DNA from: Syntrophomonas sp.
GTDB lineage: Bacteria > Bacillota > Syntrophomonadia > Syntrophomonadales > Syntrophomonadaceae
NCBI GenBank assembly: GCA_028693695.1
Contig: JAQUUV010000013.1
Span: 1 to 21,814, forward strand
Direction: 5' to 3'
DNA length: 21,814 nucleotides
Shown: piece after piece, positions 7,898-16,397 of the stretch
Layout: every line of letters begins with the position of its first letter
How positions within the stretch are numbered: the stretch's first letter is position 1
Program-made: the position numbers and the translations under genes
Notes under the pieces: model-generated
Seen by the model: the letters and a program-made list of their open reading frames with translations, nothing else
What the model was told of the DNA's origin: nothing
Databases searched by the model: none

Positions 7898-7942
7898 ATG
7901 AATAAATTTTGCCGTAAGTCCTTACTTAATGGCAATTGTTAA
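7898..7942 (+). CDS. Possible 14-residue peptide ORF
   Basis: A strong AAGGAGG (7879-7885) lies 12 nt before an ATG opening the peptide MNKFCRKSLLNGNC, ending in TAA. It is the only plus-strand candidate gene between the two large operons, in divergent orientation to hdrC and convergent to the EcfT-like gene. The peptide has two cysteines and a basic centre and matches nothing I recognise. The ORF overlaps short inverted repeats (GTAAG-TC-CTTAC), so the region may instead be part of a weak terminator for the rnf operon, and the good ribosome-binding site may be chance. Confidence 0.25.
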   Translation: MNKFCRKSLLNGNC

Positions 7943-7951
7943 ATAATATTA

Positions 7952-8755
7952 TCAATTTGCAAAAAAGAACATTAGAAAGATCATAAAACTTAGAATAGCC
8001 ACTATTTCGTTTTTAGAAATTCTTAATGTATATAGATAATTATTTACATGGTTTAGCTCAATTTTCTTTTGTATTTCATCTGTTCGCTGTAAAGAATTGG
8101 CGATAAAAGCAACCAAAATGTTGGATAGTTCTTTGGATTTTGTTTTAACACCCAAATGATTATTCTTAAAAATATGACGTGACTGTTCCAAAATATCTTG
8201 TTTAAATTGAATCACCGACTTGGTTAATTCATCCATAATGCACATTATCATATTTAAATGTTTTGTAACCGGAATACCTAATGAATTCAAAGGGAAAAAG
8301 ATTTTATTAAGCATATCAACAATTGATATAAAAGGAGTTGTAAAAAAATATAAGCTGCCAATATACCAAATAAAGAATATTTTTACCATTTTAAAAAGGG
8401 TTGCTTCGAAATTAAAATTATTTAAATATATTGCTCCAGCAAAAAGCTTGCTCAAAGCCAAGGATAATAATAATCCACAAAGGTAAGGAAATACAAATAT
8501 TATTCCATAAGAAGCCAGATTTTTAAGAATAAACAAGAGTTCGCTTTTGAGCAAAATCGTGATGACCACTAGATATAAAGTAAAATACACCAAATCCAGC
8601 CTATTATTACAGAAGGAAGAAGCAACAGCCAGGAGTATTGCCAGACTTAGCTTTATCCCTGCGTCAATTCCTATATTTTTATCTTTTAAATCGGCTGAAT
8701 ATCCAAGCAAAATAAATTCACATCCCTGAAAAATTACCTCTTTTTTCAATCTCAC
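7952..8755 (-). CDS. EcfT/CbiQ-like transmembrane protein
   Basis: 267-residue polytopic membrane protein (GTG start) with the layout of ECF-transporter T components: an N-terminal DAGIKLSLAILL helix, several further transmembrane helices, then a long cytoplasmic helical region and a final hydrophobic helix. In EcfT two Arg-containing motifs (typically A-R-G) on the coupling helices contact the ATPases. Here the corresponding places read EQSRHIF and RTDEIQKKIELN, so the motifs are degenerate. The start overlaps the preceding Gx gene by 38 nt and has no clear Shine-Dalgarno; a TTG near 8710 is an alternative. It is the last gene of the rnf operon. No ATPase or recognised substrate is in the window. 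Confidence 0.65.
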   Translation of the reverse strand: MRLKKEVIFQGCEFILLGYSADLKDKNIGIDAGIKLSLAILLAVASSFCNNRLDLVYFTLYLVVITILLKSELLFILKNLASYGIIFVFPYLCGLLLSLALSKLFAGAIYLNNFNFEATLFKMVKIFFIWYIGSLYFFTTPFISIVDMLNKIFFPLNSLGIPVTKHLNMIMCIMDELTKSVIQFKQDILEQSRHIFKNNHLGVKTKSKELSNILVAFIANSLQRTDEIQKKIELNHVNNYLYTLRISKNEIVAILSFMIFLMFFFAN

Positions 8756-9233
8756 GAACCGTTAACTCACTTATGCTTCCCGTTATCAAACCGGTTATAA
8801 TCGCAGAAATTAGAAGTATGGGCAGATAATATAAAATTACTGTCTCTCTTAGTATTAATGAAGCTACCGTCAGTTGGGCCATATTATGAGTTATCGCACC
8901 GATGATGCTTATTCCCTTGATACTGAATACCCGTGACATTTTTTTATAAAGCAACCACATTATAAGGGCACTTAAAAGACCCCCGGCCAGGCTAAAGGGT
9001 AACACGGTAATTCCTTTACTTAGAACCGCGACAACTATACACCTTAAAAAGACGATTATTAGAACATCCTTTAGATCTAGAAATACAATCGCGATGATGG
9101 TGATAATATTTCCTAACCCTAGCTTGACTCCAGGTATAGGAATCGGTACAGGAATAATTAATTCTAATAGCGAAATCAAGATTGCATTACAAATTAATAT
9201 TATGATGACAGCATCTCTTTTTTTCTTATTCAC
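8718..9233 (-). CDS. Gx transporter / heptaprenyl diphosphate synthase component I-like membrane protein
   Basis: 171 residues from a GTG with AAGGAGAAGAC just upstream. It is a highly hydrophobic protein of five or six helices with the signature IPIPGVKLGLGNIITIIAI near the N-terminus and AGGLLSALIMWLLY and GAITHNMAQL later. This is the family labelled HepS1 or 'Gx transporter', which resembles ECF substrate-binding (S) components. It lies between a NusG-domain-II gene and an EcfT-like gene, a pairing found with ApbE in Gram-positive flavin-based electron-export loci. A role in moving a flavin or quinone-related compound is inference; true prenyl synthase activity is unlikely because no component II is nearby. 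Confidence 0.75.
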   Translation of the reverse strand: MNKKKRDAVIIILICNAILISLLELIIPVPIPIPGVKLGLGNIITIIAIVFLDLKDVLIIVFLRCIVVAVLSKGITVLPFSLAGGLLSALIMWLLYKKMSRVFSIKGISIIGAITHNMAQLTVASLILRETVILYYLPILLISAIITGLITGSISELTVREIEKRGNFSGM

Positions 9234-9245
9234 GTCTTCTCCTTA

Positions 9246-9632
9246 TCAATAAGAAAAAATATCAACTTGCTTATTGTAACCTGCTATTGTAATAACAACT
9301 TTGGAGGGAATACAAACTGCTTTATCCCCTGATTTTGTTAGCCAACCGGTTTTTACACAAGTTTGATTCGGGCAATCTGATTCTAAAAACCTGATCCTTC
9401 CTTTTTCAGCCAGGATAACTTGGTTAATTCCATCATTTAAATGAATATATTCAGGATTTTTAAGATCATTTAGATTAATCTGTTTAATTAAATTACCATT
9501 CTGCTTGATGACTGCGGTGAGTTGTTTGTCAGGATTCACCTCAACAGTCTTCAAAAGCATTAAGATAACAACGATTATAGCTATACTGACAATTAATATT
9601 TTATCACCTATTTTGAATATACGTGTATTCAT
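9246..9632 (-). CDS. NusG domain II-containing membrane-anchored protein
   Basis: 128 residues from the ATG at 9632, chosen because GAGG lies 9 nt upstream; an in-frame ATG at 9659 would overlap apbE more deeply. One N-terminal transmembrane helix (ILIVSIAIIVVILMLL) precedes a small extracytoplasmic beta domain with the diagnostic DCPNQTCVKTGWL segment and a CIPSKVVI strand. Proteins of this type accompany ApbE and Gx genes in Rnf and extracellular-electron-transfer loci (EetA-like). The domain name does not imply a role in transcription. The start overlaps the 3' end of apbE by 29 nt. Confidence 0.8.
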   Translation of the reverse strand: MNTRIFKIGDKILIVSIAIIVVILMLLKTVEVNPDKQLTAVIKQNGNLIKQINLNDLKNPEYIHLNDGINQVILAEKGRIRFLESDCPNQTCVKTGWLTKSGDKAVCIPSKVVITIAGYNKQVDIFSY

Positions 9633-10641
9633 TAGTTGCATCCTCAAATTGAAATTCACCTTGCAGTCCAGGCGTTACATATATCTTCTTATCATTGGTG
9701 ATAAAAATGGCTTCTGCCTTGCCATAACGTTTGACAAGCTCCATCCCTTTCTCAAGACCTAAAACAAAAGCTTTTGACATCCCATCGGCTTCTGTAGAGG
9801 ATGAGGCAATAATGGTTACACTCATTAAACCGCTGTCAGCAGGATAACCTGTCTGGGGATTAATAATGTGACAATAGCGCTTACCATCCTTAATGAAATA
9901 ACGTTGATAGTCTCCAGAAGTGACGACTGCTTTATCAGCGACGCTAACCACTCCCACAATTTCACCATTCTGACCTCTAGGATTTTGGATACCAACCTTC
10001 CATGCACTTCCATCAGGTTTGTTACCAAGTACAACAACATTGCCCCCTAAATTCGCGAAGGCTGAAGTTATCCCATTCTTTTTATATATTTCAATCGCCA
10101 TATCTCCTATATACCCTTTGGCGATTCCACCCAGATCAACCATTTGGCCCGTTTTAAGCAAGCTGGCCGAATTTGTCGCTTCATCAACTAAAACATCTTG
10201 ATAATTAACCAGAGTAACGAGTTTCTTCAGGACATCCTCTGCTGGTACCTGAGGGTTGTCTGTACCAATACCCCAAGCTTTAACAAGCGGGGCCACCGTA
10301 ATATCAAAGGCAACCCCGCCACTTAAATCTGCAATCTTCCGTGCATCTTTTAATATGCTGATTGTTTCCGGGTTTAGTTCAACATATCCTTGACCCGCGT
10401 TATTATTAAGTTTATTTATATCTCCACCCTGATTATTAATGGTCCACAACTCATCCAGTTCTTTTATCTTGACCGCTACTTCATCAGAGGCCTTTTTCGC
10501 ATTTGCTCCATATACTTCCTGATTAATAATGGTACCCAATGCAAAGTCCTCGGATTGAACTGGTTTCGACTGCCCAATATTACAACCTGTTGAAAAGACT
10601 AATAGGCTTAAAATTAATAGTGGGTAAAAAAGTTTTTTCAT
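9604..10641 (-). CDS. apbE: ApbE: FAD:protein FMN transferase lipoprotein
   Basis: 345 residues from the ATG at 10641, which yields a lipoprotein signal peptide MKKLFYPLLILSLLVFSTGC; a longer frame upstream lacks a signal and overlaps rnfB. Typical ApbE motifs follow: FALGTIINQEVYG, the substrate/Mg region DLGGIAKGYIGD, HIINPQTGYPAD, and the metal-binding stretch SSTEADGMSKAFVLG. ApbE proteins attach FMN through a phosphoester bond to Thr in the [ST]GAT-type motifs of RnfG and RnfD outside the cytoplasmic membrane, so its place directly after rnfB makes sense. It is separated from rnfB by 52 nt and overlaps the next gene. Confidence 0.92.
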   Translation of the reverse strand: MKKLFYPLLILSLLVFSTGCNIGQSKPVQSEDFALGTIINQEVYGANAKKASDEVAVKIKELDELWTINNQGGDINKLNNNAGQGYVELNPETISILKDARKIADLSGGVAFDITVAPLVKAWGIGTDNPQVPAEDVLKKLVTLVNYQDVLVDEATNSASLLKTGQMVDLGGIAKGYIGDMAIEIYKKNGITSAFANLGGNVVVLGNKPDGSAWKVGIQNPRGQNGEIVGVVSVADKAVVTSGDYQRYFIKDGKRYCHIINPQTGYPADSGLMSVTIIASSSTEADGMSKAFVLGLEKGMELVKRYGKAEAIFITNDKKIYVTPGLQGEFQFEDATNEYTYIQNR

Positions 10642-10693
10642 ATCCTGTTCCCCATACTCCAAGTTATCATTAGTCTCTCCGGTTTTATATATG

Positions 10694-11530
10694 TTAGACA
10701 GCCTGCTCCATTTCCAACGGAGGAATCTTGTATGTCTTAATTGCCTTGGTAGAACATTTATCGAGACAGACCATTTCAGTGCATTTCTCTGCACATATAC
10801 TTGAATCAACAACAGCTAGATTATTCTGCATTTTAACAGCACCATGCGGGCACAGCTTAGCACACAGACCGCATCCGATACAGGCAAGTTTACAGAACTT
10901 CTTCACAACTGCTCCTTTATCATGCGAGTTACAATATACAGCAACATGGGCATCAATTGGAATCATATCGATGACTTTCTTTGGACACACCGCTGCACAT
11001 TTACCGCAGCCTGTACACTTTTCCTTGTTCACAACCGGCAATCCCTGGTCATTTAGTTCAATAGCATCAAATACACATTGCTTTACACAAGTTCCCAATC
11101 CAATACAGCCATATTCGCAGTCTTTGGGCCCGGCATGAAGTAAACTGGCAGCTAAACAGTCTTCAATTCCTGAATATATATACTTCTTGCTCCCAACACT
11201 AACAGGTTCTGAACATTTAACAAAAGCTACTCTGGGTTCAATATCTTCAGCTACTTTTCCTGTTAATTTGCCAACCTGTTCAGCTACGGCTTTTTTGCCC
11301 GGAATACATAGATTGGGAGCAACATCTTTATCCAAAACAACTGCCTCCGCATATGCCATGCATCCGGCAAAACCGCAGGCACCACACTGCCCCTTGGGCA
11401 AAGCATCCTCGACTACATGAATCAATGGATTCATTTCAACTGCAAATTTTTTATTCGCATAGGCAAGAACTAACCCAAAAGACATTCCTACCCCAGCCAT
11501 AACAGCAATAATCGCAATAACACTACTCAT
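10694..11530 (-). CDS. rnfB: RnfB: Fe-S electron input subunit of Rnf
   Basis: 278 residues. The N-terminal transmembrane anchor (VIAIIAVMAGVGMSFGLVLAY) is followed by the RnfB cluster GQCGACGFAGCMAYAEAV..C, then a multi-cluster ferredoxin region with GCIGLGTCVKQC, CTGCGKCAAVCP, CIGCGLCAKLCP and a last Cys group (CAEKCTEMVCLDKC). This matches the larger, cluster-rich RnfB of Clostridia, which takes electrons from reduced ferredoxin at the cytoplasmic face. It lies 21 nt after rnfA. Confidence 0.94.
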   Translation of the reverse strand: MSSVIAIIAVMAGVGMSFGLVLAYANKKFAVEMNPLIHVVEDALPKGQCGACGFAGCMAYAEAVVLDKDVAPNLCIPGKKAVAEQVGKLTGKVAEDIEPRVAFVKCSEPVSVGSKKYIYSGIEDCLAASLLHAGPKDCEYGCIGLGTCVKQCVFDAIELNDQGLPVVNKEKCTGCGKCAAVCPKKVIDMIPIDAHVAVYCNSHDKGAVVKKFCKLACIGCGLCAKLCPHGAVKMQNNLAVVDSSICAEKCTEMVCLDKCSTKAIKTYKIPPLEMEQAV

Positions 11531-11551
11531 TCTATTCTCACGCCTCCCTTT

Positions 11552-12130
11552 CTATTTAATCATTCCGGAAAAACCGAAAAACGATAAGGCAAGGCATCCT
11601 GCCACAATAAAAGCCACTCCCAATCCTTCGAGTGATTTCGGGACATCCGCCAGTCTTAACTTCTCCCTGCAACTTGCCATCAGAACAATCGCCAGAGCAA
11701 AACCCACCCCGGAACCAAACGCATTGACTATACTTTTCATCAAGGAGAAATTCGATTCAACATTAATCAGTGGAACACCAAGTACAACACAGTTCGTGGC
11801 AACCAAAAGCAAGTAAATTCCCCACATTTTGTGCAATGCCGGTGTATATTTTTTAACAACCATTTCCAGAAGCTGCACAAAGCTTGCAATCAGCAAAACA
11901 AATACAATCGTAGTTAAAAATGTAACATTAAAAGGTACCAAAATATAATGATGAACGATCCATGCAAACATTGAACTCAGGGTAATGACAGCGGTTACTG
12001 CCATACCCATCCCGGCCGAAGCGCTAAGGTTATTGGAAACCCCAAAGAAAATGCATAAACCCAGGAATCGTGTCAATACGAAGTTATTAACCACAACTGC
12101 TCCCATGAAGAGGAGTAAATAATCGTTCAT
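11552..12130 (-). CDS. rnfA: RnfA: integral membrane subunit of Rnf
   Basis: 192 residues, six predicted transmembrane helices. It retains both cysteines used by RnfA/NqrE for the intramembrane iron-sulfur cluster: Cys26 in TRFLGLCIFFG and Cys114 in LVATNCVVLG. Its ATG overlaps the rnfE stop (ATGA). RnfA and RnfE form an inverted-topology pair that carries electrons across the membrane. Confidence 0.94.
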   Translation of the reverse strand: MNDYLLLFMGAVVVNNFVLTRFLGLCIFFGVSNNLSASAGMGMAVTAVITLSSMFAWIVHHYILVPFNVTFLTTIVFVLLIASFVQLLEMVVKKYTPALHKMWGIYLLLVATNCVVLGVPLINVESNFSLMKSIVNAFGSGVGFALAIVLMASCREKLRLADVPKSLEGLGVAFIVAGCLALSFFGFSGMIK

Positions 12131-12753
12131 AATGTCTCACCTCTCGATGCTTTAGCTTTTTCGATATGTTTAATCAGAATGTTAGATGCTCCTACCAGGT
12201 AGCCTATGAGTATAAATGCACCCGGTGCCAGAATCATAATGAGCGCCGGTTCATAGGAACTCGGCAACACCTGGTAGCCCAAAAGGGTTCCATTGCCAAT
12301 TACTTCACGTATTACCCCGATAATGAGCATTGCTAATGTAAATCCACACCCCATTCCAAGCCCGTCAACAAAAGACGGCAGGGGGGTATGCTTGGAAGCA
12401 AAAACTTCTGCTCTCGCTAAAATAATGGCAAATACCACCACCAGCGATAGATAGATACCCAACTCTTTATAGAGCAGGGGCGCAAAAGCCTTTAATAATA
12501 ATTCAGCCACCGTTACAATCGTGGCAATGGAAGTAATGTAAATGGGTACCCGCACCTTGGGGTTAACCAGCTTGCGGACCAGTGAAACAACCAGATTGTT
12601 CATGGATATAACAAAGGCTACGGTCAGTCCCATGGTTAATGCATTTACCACTGAAGTGGTTACCGCCAGGGCAGGACAAAGGCTCAATGCCAGTACAAAG
12701 ATTGGATTTTCCAGGACCAGTCCTTTCGAAAATATACTCCATAATCCCTTCAT
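12127..12753 (-). CDS. rnfE: RnfE: integral membrane subunit of Rnf (atypical cysteine set)
   Basis: 208 residues with six transmembrane helices. The N-terminal cysteine is present (Cys26 in LSLCPALAVTTS). The second expected cysteine, in the usual I-V-x-N-C-I-x-x-G-R-A-E stretch, is missing: this protein reads VVVFAIILARAE (N to F, C to A, G to A). Codons GTA TTT GCC confirm the translation. A cysteine appears instead at about residue 136 (GLGMGCGFTLAM), where relatives usually have a hydrophobic residue. It begins 1 nt after rnfG and overlaps rnfA by 4 nt. The family assignment is secure; how it would ligate the cluster is not. Confidence 0.92.
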   Translation of the reverse strand: MKGLWSIFSKGLVLENPIFVLALSLCPALAVTTSVVNALTMGLTVAFVISMNNLVVSLVRKLVNPKVRVPIYITSIATIVTVAELLLKAFAPLLYKELGIYLSLVVVFAIILARAEVFASKHTPLPSFVDGLGMGCGFTLAMLIIGVIREVIGNGTLLGYQVLPSSYEPALIMILAPGAFILIGYLVGASNILIKHIEKAKASRGETL

Positions 12754-12754
12754 C

Positions 12755-13321
12755 TTACTTTCCTCCCTTCGTAAGGCTGCTTACTTCATCAACTGCATTT
12801 TTCACAGCCAAGGTCACGGCTCTAGAGGTTATGGTTGCGCCGCTGATCGCTTGAACATCATTTTTGTTGCCTGCATCCTTGGTTACTTTAAGGTTTTCAG
12901 ATGTTTTACCGGCAAATTGTCCAGTGAACGGTGCTTTAGCCGCTTTATCACCCAGACCCGGGGTTTCTTTAGACTCAAGAATCGTGTATCGTAATACTTT
13001 ATTATCCGGTCCGACCGCTACCAACAGCTTGATTGAACCAGCATAACCCTTACTTTCGGAAGGAATTACATAGGCAATCACTTCTCCATTTTTAGTAGCA
13101 GTATACCAGCCGGTTTTTCCCTCAATGGGGGTATATTTATCAGCTTCCGTTACCAGGTTCTTAAGCGCCAGATTTTTTAATTCAATTTGTTTTTGTATGG
13201 CAATATCGGCGGTTAGAAAATAAACTATCGCTATAATTATTCCGGATACAATACAGGCACCGGCTAGATTAAGTGCAATCTTTAATATACTGTCTTTGTT
13301 TTCGGTATGTTCCTCTGTCAT
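12755..13321 (-). CDS. rnfG: RnfG: covalently flavinylated subunit of Rnf
   Basis: 188 residues: a short cytoplasmic tail, one transmembrane helix (LAGACIVSGIIIAIVYFL), then an extracytoplasmic FMN-binding domain ending in DVQAISGATITSRAV. The Thr in SGAT is the residue modified by ApbE. The central ETPGLGDKA motif is typical of the FMN_bind family. It starts 9 nt after rnfD, with GAAGGAAG upstream. Confidence 0.94.
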   Translation of the reverse strand: MTEEHTENKDSILKIALNLAGACIVSGIIIAIVYFLTADIAIQKQIELKNLALKNLVTEADKYTPIEGKTGWYTATKNGEVIAYVIPSESKGYAGSIKLLVAVGPDNKVLRYTILESKETPGLGDKAAKAPFTGQFAGKTSENLKVTKDAGNKNDVQAISGATITSRAVTLAVKNAVDEVSSLTKGGK

Positions 13322-13330
13322 TGACTAATT

Positions 13331-14323
13331 TCACTTCCTTCCATATAGTGTGGGCTGTACATAGCGATCGATTAACGGGGTTACGCAGTTCATTAACAGG
13401 ATTGAATAGCACACGCCTTCAGGATAACCTCCGACCAGTCTGATCAACACCGTAATTGCACCCGCACCAGCGGCAAATATTAGCTTGCCTTTTCTGGTGA
13501 TCGGGGTTGTAACCATATCCGTTGCCATAAAAAATGCGCCTATGATAAGCCCGCCCGCCATCATATGAAATAGTGGATCACCGGTCATTAAGCCATGGGG
13601 ACCAAATAGCCAGGTCAGCAGTCCGACGGTGGCGATCATCGTCACTGGAACTACCCAATCAATTAAGCGTTTGTAGATAAGGACTAAACCTCCTAATACC
13701 AGCAATATAACCGACGTTTCACCAATACAACCGTTTCGCAGCCCGAAAAATAAGGATCGATACAGTTCCGCCTGGCTTCCGAAAGTATTTATCAACGCGT
13801 CATAACCTTGTAGTTTAAATATATTTAAAGGTGTAGCACTTGTAGTGGTATCTATTATTGTAACCGCAGTCCAGGTAGTCATCAGGACTGGCCATGAAAC
13901 CATTAAGGCTGCTCTGCCGATATGAGCGGGATTAAATATGTTATAGCCTAATCCCCCCATGGAGTGCTTGGCTACTACGATGGCAATGAATGAACCTACG
14001 ATCGGAACAAAGAGCGGAACTGCGGGAGGCAAGCACATGGCCAAAAGCAATCCACACAAAAATGCGCTGCCGTCACTTACGGTAATTTTCTTTTTCAATA
14101 TTTTTTGAGTAATTGCTTCAAAAATAACCGCCGATAGACTCCCCGCAATTAAGGTTTGCAAAGCCGGCATTCCAAAATGATAAACGGCAAAGATTACAGC
14201 CGGTAATAAGGCCAGGTTAACTGTCCACATAATTTTTTGAATCGAATTATTAGCAAACATATGGGGCGATGATGAAACAATCATTTTTTCTATTTGCTCA
14301 TCCTGAACAACTTCTGTGCTCAT
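13331..14323 (-). CDS. rnfD: RnfD: flavinylated integral membrane subunit of Rnf
   Basis: 330 residues of the NqrB/RnfD family with about nine or ten transmembrane helices. The N-terminal cytoplasmic segment carries SSSPHMFANNSIQKIM. The flavinylation site reads DTTTSATPLNIF, with Thr in S-A-T-P. Conserved glycine-rich membrane stretches such as GGLGYNIFNPAHIGRAALM and FFMATDMVTTPITRKGKL are intact. Its start lies directly after the rnfC stop. The subunit is thought to take part in ion translocation. Confidence 0.94.
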   Translation of the reverse strand: MSTEVVQDEQIEKMIVSSSPHMFANNSIQKIMWTVNLALLPAVIFAVYHFGMPALQTLIAGSLSAVIFEAITQKILKKKITVSDGSAFLCGLLLAMCLPPAVPLFVPIVGSFIAIVVAKHSMGGLGYNIFNPAHIGRAALMVSWPVLMTTWTAVTIIDTTTSATPLNIFKLQGYDALINTFGSQAELYRSLFFGLRNGCIGETSVILLVLGGLVLIYKRLIDWVVPVTMIATVGLLTWLFGPHGLMTGDPLFHMMAGGLIIGAFFMATDMVTTPITRKGKLIFAAGAGAITVLIRLVGGYPEGVCYSILLMNCVTPLIDRYVQPTLYGRK

Positions 14324-15640
14324 TTAATTACCTCCCTTTTGGGCTGACAATTTTTTGGTATACCGGATATAATGAACGATTTTACGTTTGGACGGACATA
14401 AATAGGTACAACATCCACATTCCATGCAATCCAGTAAGTGGTATTCATTCAATGCTTCATCCACCAGTGACCTTTCCCCAAGAATACTGAGCATACTCGG
14501 ATTAAGCCCACACGGACAGGCCTCGACGCATTGACCGCAACGAATACAGGGTGATTCCGGACCATCGTTAATCTCTTCTTTACCGAAAGCCAGTATTCCA
14601 TTAGCTCCTTTTATGATAGGAACGTCAGCTGTATACTGGGTTACGCCCATAAAAGGACCGCCCATTATTAGTTTTTCAGGGGGGAATTTATAACCACCGC
14701 ACTGTTCAACCGCATCAGCAAAGGTTGTACCAATTCTAAGATTAAGATTTTTAGGTTCCTTAATCGCACTCCCACTGACGGTTACTACTCTCTCTATAAG
14801 TGGAATACCATTTCTGACCGCATCGCATACCGCTACCGCTGTCCCAACATTCTGGACAACCACCCCGATGCTCATCGGGAGTTTTCCTGATGGGACTTCC
14901 CGATTAAGAATTGTCTTGATCAGCATTTTTTCTGAACCATGGGGATATCTGGTAGGTACCGCAACAACTTGAACTGCTTGTCCTGCCAGAGCTGTGGTCA
15001 AGGCTTTAACCGCATCCATTTTATTATCTTCGATCCCAACAATCACCTTATCAACCGCCAGGACTTTCTTAATAATTAAAATTCCCGTGACGATACGCTC
15101 AGTATATTCAAGCATTATCCTGTGATCTGCCGTTAAAAATGGTTCACATTCCGCCGCATTGATGATGAGCGTATCAATGGGACTATTCTTGGGCGGATTC
15201 AGTTTAACATAGGTAGGAAAGGTTGCCCCTCCTAAACCTACTATCCCGGCATTCTTAATAATTTCAATAATTTCCGAACTTTCAAGCTTTCCCCAATCAC
15301 GTTCAGTTGGCAGGCCCTCTTCCCATTCATCCAAACCATCACTTTCAATGGTAATGGCTAAGCATTTTCCTAAACCCGGATGCGGTTTATCGGAAACATC
15401 GACAACCTTACCGGAAATTGTTGCATGGACATTACTGGATACCGGAGCACTACCTGCTGCAATGAGTTGTCCTTTCTTGACCATGTCCCCTTTTTTCACC
15501 ATTGGCTCACCAGGTGCACCAATATGTTGTCGGACTGGAAGAATCACTTTGCGTGGTAATTCATTGCTTTCAATGGCTTTTCCTTCAGTCGGTGATTTGT
15601 GGGTATCTGGATGAATACCCCACTTGATTTTCCCAAGCAT
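14324..15640 (-). CDS. rnfC: RnfC: NADH/FMN-binding peripheral subunit of Rnf
   Basis: 438 residues, typical length for clostridial RnfC. Order: an N-terminal barrel-sandwich region (KKGDMVKKGQLIAAG), a flavin/NADH-binding Rossmann-like part with the GLGGATFPTYVKL loop and NAAECEPFLTADHR, a SLBB-like part, and two C-terminal [4Fe-4S] motifs, CIRCGQCVEACPCGLNP and CMECGCCTYLCPSKR. It is the NAD+-reducing end of Rnf on the cytoplasmic face. GGAGGAGAGG precedes the ATG, and it lies 19 nt after the RseC-like gene. Confidence 0.95.
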   Translation of the reverse strand: MLGKIKWGIHPDTHKSPTEGKAIESNELPRKVILPVRQHIGAPGEPMVKKGDMVKKGQLIAAGSAPVSSNVHATISGKVVDVSDKPHPGLGKCLAITIESDGLDEWEEGLPTERDWGKLESSEIIEIIKNAGIVGLGGATFPTYVKLNPPKNSPIDTLIINAAECEPFLTADHRIMLEYTERIVTGILIIKKVLAVDKVIVGIEDNKMDAVKALTTALAGQAVQVVAVPTRYPHGSEKMLIKTILNREVPSGKLPMSIGVVVQNVGTAVAVCDAVRNGIPLIERVVTVSGSAIKEPKNLNLRIGTTFADAVEQCGGYKFPPEKLIMGGPFMGVTQYTADVPIIKGANGILAFGKEEINDGPESPCIRCGQCVEACPCGLNPSMLSILGERSLVDEALNEYHLLDCMECGCCTYLCPSKRKIVHYIRYTKKLSAQKGGN

Positions 15641-15659
15641 CTCAACCTCTCCTCCATCG

Positions 15660-16067
15660 TCATTTAATGGTTCTAATAATATTTGGTTTCTCCGATTGCA
15701 TTGATTTATCCAGACGTCTAATGATATAAATTACAGGCAAACCAAAAATCAGTCCACCCAGTATCATCAGAAAAGCTGCTGAGATCATTATTCGGGAAGA
15801 TAGATAATAACCCATGGATATTCCCAAACCTATCGCCAGCAATGGTAAAATGAAAATCATAAAAGCGGCCCTGAGCGTATTGGTCTCCTTGCTTTCGATT
15901 AAAACCCGTTCCCCGACCTTGGCTCCAACCTCGTCAGTGACATCTAAAATGATCGCGTTATTACCCGGACAAACGCCACAATTCTCGCAATCACTGTGTA
16001 TACTACACCTTACTTTGGTTGTATCGCCACTTGAATCAATTACGATCCCTTCAATTAACTTTTCCAT
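15660..16067 (-). CDS. RseC/SoxR-reducing-system family membrane protein
   Basis: 135 residues, first gene of the rnf operon. The N-terminal small domain has the RseC-type cysteine group CSIHSDCENCGVCPG, followed by two transmembrane helices (AAFMIFILPLLAIGLG and ISAAFLMILGGLIFGLPVIYII) and a short basic tail. Family members are found beside rnf genes in many bacteria, and in enterobacteria are linked to keeping SoxR reduced. A redox role with Rnf is plausible but unproven here. Confidence 0.85.
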   Translation of the reverse strand: MEKLIEGIVIDSSGDTTKVRCSIHSDCENCGVCPGNNAIILDVTDEVGAKVGERVLIESKETNTLRAAFMIFILPLLAIGLGISMGYYLSSRIMISAAFLMILGGLIFGLPVIYIIRRLDKSMQSEKPNIIRTIK

Positions 16068-16177
16068 GGCTTTTTCAACCTCTCTTTTTCAAATAAAATT
16101 GCCCTTTTAGTTACAGGCAGTTTTATTTAATTTTCTACCGGTGGATATAATATCACTTAAAGAAAATTTTTGTCCTA

Positions 16178-16221
16178 TCGACAATATGTCGATCTTGATC
16201 ATCGTAAAAATTCTTGTAATT
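16178..16221 (-). promoter_or_regulatory. Shared palindrome and upstream box at the rnf operon
   Basis: On the minus strand: AATTACAAGAATTT (16221-16208), 15 nt, then TCGACATATTGTCGA (16192-16178) and TAGG, about 110 nt before the first gene. It is the second copy of the composite element found upstream of hdrC. Identity of the 14-nt box and 15-nt palindrome in two otherwise different intergenic regions argues for a shared regulator or shared promoter. Confidence 0.55.
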
Positions 16222-16397
16222 ATATCATATTAAAACATTTTTTGGTTTGATAACATTATCACATTTGCAATGTATTCATTGTCAACAACCCAGAATGCAA
16301 TCTATAAGAGGTAAATATCCCTAATTATAATACATATATGACTCACATTTATGTTAATAATATGTTAATTCCCTGCCTGTTTATATTTCACCTGAAT

